A stretch of DNA of 64,000 bases. Source: Utricularia gibba. Lineage: Eukaryota; Streptophyta; Magnoliopsida; Lamiales; Lentibulariaceae. The first letter of the stretch is position 1. The number at the start of each line of letters is the position of its first letter. Positions 23,553-35,757 of this stretch are shown here, piece by piece. The notes under the pieces were generated by a model that was not told the DNA's origin, made no database searches, and saw only the letters and a list, made by a program, of their open reading frames with translations. The translations under genes and the position numbers were made by a program. The stretch covers positions 1-64,000 of the forward strand of contig NEEC01000017.1 in the NCBI GenBank assembly GCA_002189035.1, written 5' to 3'.

Positions 23553-24707
23553 ATGTCAAATTCAAGAAGTGACCATGAAAAGGATGACTCACCGGATGAG
23601 AAGTTCACTTTGACAGCTATGCAACAAGAATTTGCAAGATTGCATCGTATTCTGGAAAATATAAATGTTAGGCTTGAGAAACAAGAAAATTCTCTACAAA
23701 ATGTTGCAAGAGCCCAAAGACAAGATAATTATGCTGATGGGAGGGGTCAAGGCATTCAAATGCATCAATGCATCAACAATGAACATGACTTAAGTGATCA
23801 ACCAAGTGCGAGGACTGTTGGAAGAAGAGATCGAATCTTGAATACTGATGAAGACGATGACTACCTTGAACATGGTGAAAATGATTTTGTTCATGGTGAT
23901 ACAAGAAAATTTCGAGATCAGGGAGGCAGAAGAGATGGAGGAAGAATTGGAAAGGATGCTAACAACATCAAGATGAAGATACCTCAATTTCAAGGAAAGA
24001 ATGATGCAGATGCGTATCTCCAATGGGAAACAAGAGTAGAACATGTGTTTGATTGCAACAACTTCTCTGAAGAAAAGAAAGTAAGATTAGCTTACATGGA
24101 ATTTAGTGACTATGCTGTAATTTGGTGAGATCAATTGGTGGCTACAAGAAGGATTGACTCTGAAGAACCAATTCATACTTGGATTGAGATGAAAAGAGTC
24201 ATGAGAAGGCGATTTGTTCCAAACCATTACCAAAGAGATTTTTTTTAACGTTTGTAGAATCTCAAGCAGGGCTTAAGGTCAGTGGAGGAATATTGGCAAG
24301 AAATGGAGATCTTGATGATTAGAGCCAATGTTCATGAAGATAGGGAAGGAACTATTGCTAGGTTCCTTCATGGGATAAATAAGGAGATTGCAAATATGGT
24401 GGAGCTTCATCACTACATTGAGAGAGAGGACATGAATCATATGGCCACAAAAGTTGAGAAACAACTCTTTAGCAAGAGCTATGCTCGAGATTTCAACAAG
24501 AGGGCCCCCGGTTCGAGATTTGAAGGCACTAAGGAGATGCTGGAGAGAAATAAAGGGAAGTCATCCATGGAAAACTTCAAATTCGATATCCCATCAAGTT
24601 CCAAGCAAGGGGAACGTACAACACCTCCAAAGGGCACTACAAGGAACATAAAATGTTTCAAGTGCTTGGGGCACGGACATATTGCTTCTGAATGTCCAAA
24701 TAAATGA
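23553..24707 (+). pseudogene. Ty3/gypsy copy 2 gag
   Basis: The likely start is ATG 23553 (MSNSRSDHEKDDSPDEK), because the frame upstream of it reads as leader. The N-terminal part includes a short coiled-coil-like stretch and a retrotransposon gag core (DADAYLQWETRVEHVFDCN). A TGA at 24126-24128 lies where a second Trp is normal. A frameshift at a T-run near 24240 precedes VEEYWQEMEILMIRANVHED, and the zinc knuckle CFKCLGHGHIASEC ends at a TGA (24705-24707) where an Arg codon is expected. Confidence 0.9.
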
Positions 24708-24823
24708 GCAATGGTGATTAGAGGAAATGGCGAAGTGGTTAGTGAGGATGATGATGATTTCGTGGAGATAGAAGCTGAAGTGCGTGATGAGGATTAGTCA
24801 CTCGAAGGACACTTAACATTGGA

Positions 24824-25132
24824 GTGAAAGATAATGATCAACAAAAGGACAACTTGTTTCAAACCCGGTGCTTTGTTAATGGAAAAGTGTGCAGCCTGAT
24901 TATTGATAGAGGTAGTTGCACCAATGTTGCCATCAACATCTTGGTGGAGAAATTGGGACTACCAAACGTGAGGCATCCTAAGCCTTACAACTTGCAGTGC
25001 TTCAATGAAGGAAGTGAGGTAAAGGTTACGAAACAAGTGCTTGCGGCATTTTCCATAGGGAGATATGAAGATGAAGTCCTATGTGATGTTGTCTCTATGC
25101 ATGCCAGCCATATTCTTCTTGGGAGGCCTTAA
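24824..25132 (+). pseudogene. Ty3/gypsy copy 2 protease
   Basis: A retropepsin-like region contains SLIIDRGSCTNVAINILVE and ends SHILLGRP, the flap/ILGRPW region; a TAA replaces the following Trp codon. The catalytic Asp is kept (D-R-G). Compare the Asn version in gypsy copy 1. Confidence 0.85.
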
Positions 25133-25559
25133 GAATATGATAGAAGAGCGTTTCATGACGGTTTCAAGAACAAGTATTCCTTTTATCATAATGGACGCTC
25201 CATCACACTTGCTCCATTATCTCCAAAGGAGGCACATGAAGATCAAGTCAGAATCCTTCGTGATGCTAGAGCCCTGCATAGTGCTAATGGAAAACACCAG
25301 GAGGATGTGCCTAAGGGAGAAGAGATGAGTGGAGTGAAAATGAGTGAAAAAAATATTCGAAAAGTGAAGAGAAAAGAAGAGATGGGAAGGAATTGAGTGG
25401 GAAAAAGGATGACAATGAGTGCAAGACAGAAAGTGGAAACATGAGAGTTTTAGAAATTGAGAAAAAGAATGAGAGTCTCTTAGCAAGGCCAAGTGAGATT
25501 AGACACTCACTTCATGCTAAGCAATCATTCCTTCTACTTATGTACAAGGATGAAGTTCC

Positions 25560-26151
25560 TACTTTCCTAACAATGCTTCACCCATTCCATCTTGTATTGT
25601 GTCTCTCTTACAGGTATATGAAGATGTATTTCCAGAAGAACTTCAAGGCCTACCTCCCCTTAGAGGGATTGAGCATCAAATTGGCCTTGTACCAGGAGCA
25701 CAACTCCCAAACTGACCAGCCTATCGAGCCAATCTAGAGGAGACGAAGGAAATACAAAAGCAAGTTGAGGAATTGATGTCTAAAGGATTTTTGCATGAGA
25801 GCATGAGCCCATGCTCTGTGCCAGTGTTATTGGTTCCAAAGTCTGATGGAACTTGGCGGATGTGCACTGATTGTCGCGCCATCAACAACATCACAATCAA
25901 GTATAGACATCCTATCCCTACACTTGAAGATTGATTTGAGAAGGTGGATATCATCAGATTAGAATGAAGGAAGGTGATGAGTGGAAAACCTCTTTTAAAA
26001 TTAAGTTTGATTTGTATGAGTGGGTTGTTATGCCTTTTGGACTATCTAATGCTCCTAGCACCTTTATGAGATTGATGAATCACGTTCTTAGGCTTATATA
26101 GGTAGATTTGTAGTCGTTTATTTTGATGATATTCTGATCTATAGCGAAAAG
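25560..26151 (+). pseudogene. Ty3/gypsy copy 2 RT N-terminal remnant
   Basis: Short frames read as RT: EDVFPEELQGLPPLRGIEHQ, VEELMSKGF, GTWRMCTDCRAINNITIKYR, then [20 protein letters not shown]. About 45 bp are missing near 25945 and several stops and frameshifts occur. The sequence ends in the Y-F-D-D-I-L motif at the repeat junction. Confidence 0.85.
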
Positions 26152-26245
26152 TAACCTCGGGGACTGACGATTCCCATCAGCAGCCTGTCAAGATAGGATT
26201 GATAGGCTGGCTATCGAGGGTGGCACTATCCAACGAAGCTTGGAA
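26152..26245 (+). repeat. Short plus-strand piece of the 2.09-kb repeat
   Basis: It matches unit offsets about 680-775 and is followed directly by the same family in inverse orientation. It forms an inverted repeat with about 27000-27095. Confidence 0.88.
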
Positions 26246-27648
26246 TGCACTCAATTAGTCATGGGAATAAGAAAAAAAGACGCACAAGTCAAGAAACCCT
26301 CCAAAAAGGCGCGGTGTCTAGAACACTTCTTTTGAGAATGGAGGGCGAATGGAACTTGCTCCACATGCCACGAATGGAGATATGCATACGAAAAAACACC
26401 AACATTGAGTCACCGACGTCGTTGCCAAGTAACTCTCTACAAGCACCGTGTGACGACCTCATTTGCAGCTATTGGATCCCTTGTAGAGTGTCTCTATACC
26501 TCAAAAAACGAGCTTTCTACGGTAGCTCGTTTTCAAGAGCGTATGGCTTTTAAAACTCAGCACATGGATTCGCAATGATGGCAAGGGACAGCACATCCAA
26601 TGGCGTAGTTACCGCAATCGCATTCGAGGAGAAAAGAAGTTGTTTGGAAAAGAATTGGGCATCAAGGAAGACCGTTCAAATAGGCTCACGAAATTTGGAA
26701 TTCGATCAACCCCAATATGAGAAGAATAGGTTTGTGGTCGTGAGCCCCTTGCAGGAGCAGTGGGACGTGCGACTTGTGTTACTCTAGCATTATGTGCGTC
26801 GATGGGTCTAGTGTGTTTCCGCAGTTTCACAAGGATACGGGGTGGCGAAAAGTAGTTTGGAATTAGTATGAAGAAGGGTACCGGGTGCACACAAAAAGCT
26901 ATAAAAGCTGTCCTTGTATGGTTTCCAATAGGTATAAACCAGGTGCCGGGTTCACACGCAAGCCTTCAAGTGAATGTATATGCTGATATTCATTCCAAGC
27001 TTCATTGGATAGTGCCACCCTCGATAGCCAGCCTATGAATACTATCTTGACAGGCTGCTGACGGGAATCGACAGTCCCGAGGTCACTTTTCGCTACATGG
27101 CTTTAAGAAAGTTGAGTAGTTTATGTTTGTATGCAGAACACGAGAAGTCCCCATCCATCGCAGAAAAGGGGCGTGGATAGATGTGCGTCTTGCTACTCGC
27201 TGCTCTATGACCTTAAAATCCTATATTTGTGTGCATTTTGCGGTTTGTCTTCAAACCTGAATGTCCTTCTTCGAGGTTCACTTCTTCGTGTTGCACTCGG
27301 GTTGTTCCGCTTGTATTTCCCAACGAGAGGATATACATTTGTGTCCTCCTTCACTTCATGGAAAGATGTGGGAGCACGCAGCAGATTATCGAGTTTTGAA
27401 AAAGAACACACATCACGAGGCAACCTAACAATGCAGCAACCAGCCCTAATTCGTTCTACATGGAGCATCATCAATGAGTATGGCATTGGAAGTGGCATAC
27501 TCTACATGCAAATTGTAATACCTTGGCAGCTACCACCACCTCCTCCGACGTATGCTCACTTCTCCTTGTAGGTGGACTTGATGGTGGTACCGATGACGCG
27601 ACTCCTCCATGCACCTTGAACCATGCAGGTAATGCAAGCACACGCAAT
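26246..27648 (-). repeat. Inverted, diverged copy of the 2.09-kb repeat
   Basis: It reads on the minus strand from unit offset about 1475 (at 26246) down to about 150 (at 27648). It contains both the ~51-bp and the ~175-bp segments that are variably missing elsewhere, so it is the most complete version of this part of the unit in the window. Confidence 0.88.
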
Positions 27649-28245
27649 TGTTAGTGTATGTGTTCTTGAGGCAATCAACTCATTGGCAAATCTTATCTTT
27701 TGATATTTACTTTGAATTGTGATCAAATTTATATCATTGATAAAATCCTCTACTTGTTCTATGTGCTATAGAAATTATGATGAGATCATAATGTGAGATT
27801 CTTCAAGCACTCATGATCAAGTTAAAAACTCCCTAGCTAGAGTATTTGTGAAATGAGGATATCACAAATACGGATAAGCTAGCACACATTGAGTTCCCTA
27901 AATTGTTTAGGCAATGGTTCTCACAATTGATGTAATGAGATTACTAGAACCTATGTTTGGGTGTCGATTAGAGAATCGATTCACTGGATGACTCATCTTC
28001 GAGATGCTACTATGGGCAGCTAACCAAGTGTCAGTAGCAAGATCTCGAATATGATAGCCGTGTAATTAAGCTTAAACTTGAGGTCAGCAAAGTTATCTTG
28101 ATCTTAAGCTCACATTTTCGCTCATTACTAATGGGAGCCTAACCATGGCTTGCCTAGTATGGATGATAGGGATGTGACTCCTTAAGGTTGGAGATAGTTG
28201 ATTGATCAATAAAGGATTCATCACTCATGTTAGCGATACAATGTC
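27649..28245 (-). repeat. 3' part of the 1.5-kb LTR family, minus orientation
   Basis: About 590 bp, inverse to 31300-31871, with the LTR end (CACTAACA on minus) bordering the 2.09-kb repeat. Similarity is high over the whole length with scattered substitutions. Confidence 0.85.
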
Positions 28246-28520
28246 CTCCTCGTACTTCGCTTTCGGCTAAATTCCAACTTAGCAATCGCTAATCACAATT
28301 TCTATGTCTTATTCTCAACATGCTGCTGCGATACAATGTCCTCATTACAACTACGTTTTGAGTTTTTGTGATCATTTCATGACCTTCAAAGCAAGCATTT
28401 TACATCGTGCCTGGCAAGAGATTCAAAACGATGTGCTGTGCATCACATGGATCAAATTGGTTTGAAAGTTATGCTTCCCGAATCAAGGAACATGACGAAT
28501 GGGTTACTCTGCCACGCAAT
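28246..28520. other. Unassigned spacer
   Basis: No gene or repeat recognised except the phrase GCGATACAATGTCCTC, which occurs near 28234 and again near 28329, suggesting a small local duplication. Confidence 0.5.
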
Positions 28521-29363
28521 TGAAAGGCTAGGGGCCTAGTGATGGTTACACATCCCACATTGGTTACGGGTGGGGGAGGGGATGTGCTTAAATAAAGAGA
28601 CTCTCCGAATCTAGCATGAGGCCTTTTCCCCAAAAGGGGAGAACATAGAACTATGAGGGTTGGGTGCTCGAAGCGGACAATATCATGTAAGGCGAGTGTG
28701 GGTCATGACATTTGGTATTAGAGTCAAACACGGGCTCGTGCCAATCGTGGGATGAGGTGGGACTCAACGAGGATGCTGACGGTCTAAAAGGGGGTGAATG
28801 TAAGGCCAGAGGCTTAGTGATGGTTATGCATCCCACATTGTTTACAGACAAGAAAGGGGCTGTGCTGAAATAAAGAGACTCTCCTAATCTTGCATGAGAC
28901 ATTTTCCCCATAAAGAGAGAACGTAAAACTATGACGGTTGAGTGCCCAAAGCGAACAATATCATGAAAGGCGAGTGTGGGTCGTGACATATGGTATCAGA
29001 ATAAAACCCAGGCTCATGCCAATGATGCGATGAGAGGGTGCCCAAAGTGGACAATATCATGCAAGGTGAGTGCGGCTCGTGACATTTGGTATCATTGACA
29101 AACCCGGGCTTGTTCCAAGGGCGGGATGAGGTGGCACTAAGTGAGGACACTGATTGTCTAAGAGGGGGTGAATGTAATGCCAAGGGCCTAGTGATGGTTA
29201 TGCATAATCACATTGGTTATGGATGGGGGAGGGGATGTGCTTAAATAGATAGACTCTCGTAATCTTGCATGAGGCCTTTTCCCCGGAAGGGGAGAACGTA
29301 AAATAGTGAGGTTCGGGTGCCCGAAGCGGACAATATCGTGCAAGGTGAGTGTGGGTTGTGACA
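28521..29363 (+). mobile_element. TRIM-like element: chained small LTRs with 88-bp internal regions
   Basis: Three ~190-bp LTRs (28521-28710, 28799-28988, 29173-29363) and one partial LTR ending at 29084 share TGTAA...GCCTAGTGATGG...GGGTCGTGACA. Between LTR ends and starts lie 88-bp internal regions (28711-28798 and 29085-29172). Each begins with a tRNA-Met primer-like TGGTATCAGA/TGGTATTAGA and finishes with the purine tract AAAAGGGGGTGAA or a variant. There is no coding capacity. This is the structure of a terminal-repeat retrotransposon in miniature, multiplied in tandem by LTR recombination. Confidence 0.85.
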
Positions 29364-30394
29364 TGTAAACCCTAAAATCGATTCTGAATTCAAAAAATTT
29401 CAAGTGAGAAACTCGACAAAACGAATGGAGTATGCAATATAAAACCATAAGATGCATTTGTCTAAACCCAAATGAACTAAACATAGGTTTAGGCCTTACC
29501 TAACAACCAAACGTGGCCTAAGGCTTCGTAACACAATAAATAAAATAAAAGCAATAAAAGCTGTAGTTACTAGATGAGGGAGGAGTCCTTCACTCCATGT
29601 TTCAGCTCTTTTACTTCCTAAAGAAGGTCTCCAAGCTGACCAACATTTCAAGCTTCTTTAAGTTGCACAAAGGGAGTAGATGCATGATTGAATTGTTTTA
29701 CCATTGGTGCACATTTCACAAATTCCTGAATTGACTTAGAACAAATTTATTTTCTTTATATTATTGGTCCATAAGATTTCAAAATTAAACATTAAAATTT
29801 GATTTTAATGCCAACATAAAAAAAAACTGAATCATGAACTCCATGAACATATGTGCAAGAATTGTAACAATCTAACGATAACCATGTTGTGCTAATTTAA
29901 AAATAAAAGCAATAAACATTAATTAACACAATTTTCCAGAAAAAAATAAACCATGATTTTCATCACACTCAGAACTAACTCTAATCATGGACAAAATGCA
30001 ACAAAAGTACTCGAAACCTAATCAACTAAAATAAATCTAAATATTGAAAATAAAATGCAAAATAAAACTTAGCTAGGGTTGCCTCCCTGTTTATAGTCTA
30101 GTACTCGACTCTCTTTGGGGCTATGTTTTTATCATATCTTTCAATACCATATTGTCAGCAACGTGATGGACCTCATTCTCAAAAGTTTCACAAGAATTGT
30201 TCAACAATTTGAATACTCCATCTTTGCATCTCCTCCACTAATATGGATCATCCCAAATGCCAGATTCTTCATCATTGAAATACATGTTCCTTTCATGGTA
30301 TTCATTTCCAAATGGTACAATTCCTATAGTGATAAATTAACAATATCAGTAGAACCTCGTTCCCAAGTTGTAGTCTTACCTAGGAGTAACTGTT
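29364..30394. other. AT-rich stretch without recognised gene
   Basis: Mostly AT-rich with a somewhat more complex part from 30070 to 30390. No reading frame here resembles a known protein. A coding relic of an old retrotransposon is possible but not shown. Confidence 0.5.
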
Positions 30395-31871
30395 TGTTGG
30401 GTTTCTCGTAGACATCGTATGTCACAAAAGCAACGGAATTTTAAAAAACTTTTAGAAACCCCAAACGCAAATCTCGGAATATGGTGTACATTAGACAAAG
30501 GGATGTTGAAAATACCATTCAGATGACTCCATTGTTCACCAACCGCCAATAGCAGACGCCCTCTATGGTATCCACACGTGGAGCACTCCGTCGATAACCT
30601 TCTCAAGGCTGTTGAATGATGGTCGAATTCCTTAGGTACTAGTAGAGAAAAACGCCACTTTGTGGATCAATCTCTGAGAGCACAAAGACCTTGAAGCTTA
30701 TCTGTAGATCTAAATCTTTTAATAGATATTTGGTGACATATCAAATCAAATCTCCACAAAGATCCCATCTTGTGGACATATGTATATGTTCCCAATCTTA
30801 TCTATACAAGATCTTTTATTTTGAATTTAATCAATATTAATCTCAAAATAACTCTCTATTTAATTTATCCAATTTACCAATTACATCTCATGTAATTGTG
30901 TCATTCTATTTTATATCGATGAGTGACTCCACTATTGTGTGTGACCCTATAGGCTTCTTCAATTAAGGCCGTAATAATGGATTTATTAATTAACTCTTAA
31001 TTAATCAAATCCATCATTATCGATCATGAGTTATGTCTAGCAAAATATCATGATTCCCAAGATGTAAGAATAATCAGGTGAACTGATTGAGCCTTTCCAC
31101 GACCAGCCACCATGCAATGAACAGCCTTCATCATATTTATATCTCATTCGATACTAGAACATGGGTGTGTGTCTTTCTGATGTATCGAACTTATAATTGC
31201 ATTCAAGCACTAACACTCAAAGACCTACTCAAACAATTCGAGTGTCATTACCCTGGGCCTAGGACTTACTGTTATGCTTTGATGCAATTACTTGAGATAT
31301 GATCACATCGCTAACATGAGTGATGAATCCTTTATTGATCAATCAACTATCTCCAACCTTAAGGAGTCACATCCCTACTCATCCATACTAGGCAAGCCAT
31401 GGTTAGGCTTCCATTAGTAATGAGCGAAAATGTGAGCTTAAGATCAAGATAACTTTGTTGACCTCAAGTCTAAGCTTAATTGCACGGCTATCATATTCGA
31501 GATCTTGCTACTGACACTTGGTTAGCTTCCCATAGTAGCATCTCAAGATGAGTCATCCAGTGAATCGATTCTCTAATCGACACCTACACATAGGTTTTAG
31601 TAATCTCATTACATCAATTGTGAGAACCATTGCATGAATAGTTTAGGGAACTCAATGTGTGCAAGCTTATCTTCATTTCACAAATACTCAAGTCAGGGAG
31701 TTTTATATTGATCATGAGTGCTTGAAGAATCTCATATTATGATCTCATCATAATTTCTATAGCACATAGATCAAGTAGAGGATTTTATCAATGATATAAA
31801 TTTGATCACAATTCAAAGTAAATATCAAAAGATAAGATTTGTCAATGAGTTGATTGTCTCTAGAACACATA
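30395..31871 (+). repeat. Nearly full 1.5-kb LTR (TGTTGGG family), plus orientation
   Basis: It starts TGTTGGGTTTCTCGTAGAC. The end lacks the last ~8 bp (CACTAACA) seen in the copies at 27649 and 45333. It is colinear with 42215-45333 after removal of insertions there. No primer site or coding region follows, so it is a solo or recombined LTR. Confidence 0.82.
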
Positions 31872-33009
31872 ATTTCGATAATGATGGATTTGATTAATTA
31901 AGATTTAATTAATAAATTCATTATTATGGTCTTGATTGAAGAAGCTTATAGGATCACACACAATAGTGGATTAACTCAACGATATAAATAGAATGACACA
32001 ATTACATGAGATGTAATTGGTAAAATGGATAAATTAAATAGAGAGCTATTTTGAGATTAATATTGATTAAACTCAAAATAAAAGATCTCATATAGATTTG
32101 ATTTGATATGTTATAAAATATCTATCGAAAGATTTAGATCTTCATATATGCTCCAAGGTCTTCGTGCTCTCTGAGACTGATCCACAAGGAGGCGTTTTTC
32201 TCTACTAGCACCGGAGAAATTCGACCAGCATTTAGAGGTGGGTTCGGTACCAACGAACCGTATGGTTTCGGTTCGGAACCGAACGTTTCCAACGAACCGT
32301 CATTTCCAAAACCGCGGTTCACTGTAGACAACGGTTCCCGTTTCGGTTCGGAATCGTACGGACGAAACCGTAAACCGAACCGAAACCGGAACCGTACGGA
32401 CGGTTTCGGTTCGGAACCGGAACCGAGATTCGGGAACCGAACCGTAACCGGAACCGATCGGTTACTGTTTATATGTATTTTCCAGGCACTCATAAGAATC
32501 ATTTTGGGTGTTTGGCTGTGAAATTTGTAATAATTATTATTTTTTATATTTAAATATTATCAAACAATATATTTAATAATATTAATTTTTGTATTTAACT
32601 AGATATATTATGTAATATACTATATTAATTTTTAAAAAACTATAACTTAAATTACTTGATAGACTATCTCAATAAAATATAATTAAAATCAATATAATTT
32701 TTGACTTAAATAAATGAAATAAATAATTAAATTATTAGTATTTGAATATATATTTGATAAAATTAAACGAGCATATTTCACACGATACATATGGGAATTC
32801 AACGAATGTAACACTAACAACAACATAATTGTCTACTAGAAAAAAAAAGTTATCAACAAAAATATTTCAACTACAACATAAGTGTTCAAAAGAACTAATA
32901 TTAGAGGCTCACTCTAACAATCTTGTAGGCATGCATAATACTCCCATAAGGTATGTCCCTCACGTATGAGAGGCTGTCCTATTCAATTCTCATTAACATA
33001 ACTTAGAAC

Positions 33010-34437
33010 ATCGTTGAGGCTCAGAGGCACTCAAAGAGGGTCCGGTATATGCCCAACGGCTCTCATACCAATCCAACTTGGAGCGAAGCTCTTCATTCTC
33101 CTATGTTATAAATTCAAGTCTCTCATCTATATCATTGAGACCATGTGTGAGCCCGTCCCCTTCAACATCATTACTTTCTTGTGTCCTCTCATTCTTAGAC
33201 AAATCTTCATTCTTTTGGAATACTCTAGGATTCTTCAACACACCACACCAATAATGTTTTGTCCCCGGTGCATCCACAAATGGCGATAAAATGTCAATAA
33301 AACTCCTTTGCAAACGGTAGAAAAGGAGTATAAGATCTTGTACATCCCTCTTGTGCAAGTTATCAAAACCTACAATAAATAAAGATTAATTAACAATAGA
33401 TTCAACAAAAATATTCAAAAAAAATATTAAATATGAGTAATTTCGACAATTCTAAACTAAATAGCAATAAATTAAATACACATATTCGAAAAGAGTATTG
33501 AAAAAAAAAATTCAATAACACTACAATGTATAAATATATATACTCAATAAGAAAAGATTAAAAAATATTCAATAATGATAGATTGAATAAAAATAGATAG
33601 AAAAGTATTCAATAATAATAGATTGAATAAAAATACATTGAAAAAAAAATCTGTAAAAAATAATAAATAAGAACATAATAAAAAATTAACAAACAAATTT
33701 AATTAGATTAGATCGAATAAAAGTAAAATCTGAAAAAGATTTAGTAAAAACGAGATTTAATAAAATTAACTTGATTAAAAATATTTAATAACAATAGAAT
33801 TAATAAGAGTAGATTAAAAAACATTCAATTATAATACATTCAATAAAAACATTCAATACAAATATTCAATAAAAATATTCATTAAAAATATTCCATATTT
33901 TTATTCATATTTCTTCTAGTAATACAATGAAAGATTTACCTTTTGTCTTGCCTACTTCACTCGAATTAGGATGCATTTGAGGAAATCTTGTTTCCATTGG
34001 AGTATGTATCCAAACAAAGCTTGTTCACCATTCCTCAAATCCTCTTCTCACGTCTGTCACTAGTACCAACCCTTTTTTCCCCTTTAGTGTGTAGTGGTTC
34101 TTGTTTGGAGTCCTGAACATACACTCACAGCAAAAAAATAACGAAGTTCCACCTCAAGAGATAACTCCTCACAAATACTCACAAAAGCCAATACATATGA
34201 GATCGATCTTGGAGTTAAATGAGATAATGGAATCTCTAAACATTCTAATATTTCTTCTAAAAAGGGCAACAATGGTAAGCGCAAACCACAACAAAAATGC
34301 TCTGTGCTTAAGGCAAATCCCATTGGACCCACGCGGTTTGGAATTTCACTCTCAATCAACTCATCCGGTTCTTTCTCCCAAATCTCATACTCATCCGGTA
34401 TCAAGAATCTAGTTCTCAATTTTTCAGAAGTGTACAT
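33010..34437 (-). pseudogene. Relic of a plant 'putative gypsy-type transposon' (Transposase_28-like) ORF inside the hAT
   Basis: The minus-strand frame from 34437 reads RFLIPDEYEIWEKEPDELIE and later CGLRLPLLPFLEEILECL, ending at 34084. The IPDEY...GLR-P--PF layout is that of the Transposase_28 type domain and is also seen in the extra ORF of the Tat element at 51700-52150. A second open stretch at 33358-33101, followed by a charged coiled-coil-like segment, may be its C-terminal part. It is broken. Whether it belongs to the hAT or came with another insertion is unclear. Confidence 0.5.
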
Positions 34438-34560
34438 CTACAAAACACCCATAGGTATTGTATAAAAAATCAAATTACAATAATTGGACAAGGTATTTCA
34501 ATTTGGAACACAAATCAGCAACCCATGATGGAAAATAAATCACATACCTTGTTTAATTTA

Positions 34561-35190
34561 AACAACACTCCAAGCAGGTGGTGGGACTGTGGGGGTGTTC
34601 GGTCGCTTTCGGCTGGGGGGGACGGGGAAAGAGGTAAGAAAATTTTCTTACCGAATGGGTGAGGATTAGGGTTGTCTTAATTGTCAACGTGGGGAGTGGG
34701 TAAAGTGGGGACTGGGGTGGTGATGTGTAGCGCTATGTCTGGGTGCGTGAAGAGTTGGTTTAATTATCGAAATCATTAGGTAATGATTACGCACAACATG
34801 TATGTAGGTTCATAGGTTGTTAGTAATTATTTTTGTTGATTTTAGATGAGAAGTGTCGCTCGCTTCAATCGATCCGAACCCATTGTGTAATTTTTTTGGA
34901 AATGCTGTTTAATTACTCCAATTTTGAGTCACCCAGAGTCGCTAATGTGGGCGCCTAGCACCGTCACCCGTAAAATTATATTATCTAGGCACCCGTACCC
35001 TAATATTTGGGAATTGCGCAATTTTAAAAGAAGACTTAATTTTCAAAAATATACCATTGTTTTCGTGCATTAATTGGATTATAAGAAATTTAAAATGAAA
35101 TTCTTTCATATATCCTAAATATTACAAAACAAATTAAATGACATGTTAATTAAACATTGAAATAAAATTTCAATAAATAAAAAATTTTCA
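34561..35190. other. Unassigned interior of the hAT element
   Basis: It has a G-rich segment (34575-34735) and otherwise AT-rich sequence. No gene recognised. The neighbouring parts 32520-33010 and 33360-33950 are very AT-rich, with repeated short phrases such as AAAAATATTCAATAA. Confidence 0.5.
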
Positions 35191-35211
35191 TGTGTCGTTT
35201 AGACCATCTTC

Positions 35212-35627
35212 TAGACACCCACATTGTATCGTGTGGGTGTCTGGAAAGACACTAGGATACCCTTTTCCAGGCACCCACAATGCCTCGCGTGGGTGTCTGG
35301 CAAGAGTGGGCGAGACCATTTCCAGTCACCCATATTTGCACATGTGGGTGTCTTGGAGTGTGCAATCATATTCCAGGCACTCTATCTTTAGGAATGATAT
35401 GGATCGAGTACATTATTTATTTGACTTAAAAATATTGCACTCTATTCTTATGTTTTCTAAGGATCGAATATCAGTGTATAATAAAAAAATGCACTCTATA
35501 TTTAGGAACGATAAGGATCGAGTGTATTATTTATTTGACTTGAAAATATTGCACTCTATCCTTATGTTCGATCCGTATGAGTGCAACCCTATTCCAGGCA
35601 CCCACATTTACACATGTGGGTGTCTGG
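35212..35627. repeat. Cluster of short hairpins (CCAGGCACCCACA / TGTGGGTGTCTGG)
   Basis: Four imperfect palindromes of 32-35 bp lie at 35212-35243, 35267-35300, 35322-35356 and 35594-35627. Between the third and fourth are two ~113-bp direct repeats starting near 35378 and 35491. Related hairpins occur near the other end of the hAT (about 38315-38350, 38437-38470 and 38503-38526) and a weaker one near 32484. Confidence 0.85.
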
Positions 35628-35757
35628 TAAGGATGTATCCAAAGGTTTTGGTAATTGCTCGGATCATATAATTTTAATGAAAGGCATGAATACAGCGTAC
35701 TTCATCTTTATACAAATTAATAGTTCTTCATGAAGCACACAATGTTATCAAATTAGG

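Larger units (their letters stand above)
22186..26151 (+). mobile_element. Ty3/gypsy copy 2, truncated in RT
   Basis: The element has a 5' LTR, tRNA-Met primer site, leader, gag, protease and the beginning of RT. It stops just after the RT catalytic motif (the Y-F-D-D box near 26119-26150), where sequence passes into the 2.09-kb repeat. It is related to gypsy copy 1 (both share VEEYWQEME in gag), but the LTRs are not clearly alike, so it is a sister family or an older copy. Confidence 0.9.

Noticed and set aside
28521-29363. CRISPR-like array from regularly spaced repeats
   Set aside because: The repeats are ~190 bp with TG...CA ends, primer sites and purine tracts between them. This is a TRIM retrotransposon in a plant genome.
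35192-35671. A 159-codon plus-strand frame in the hAT
   Set aside because: It consists of the hairpin repeats and direct repeats; the translation is repetitive and the real coding strand there is minus.
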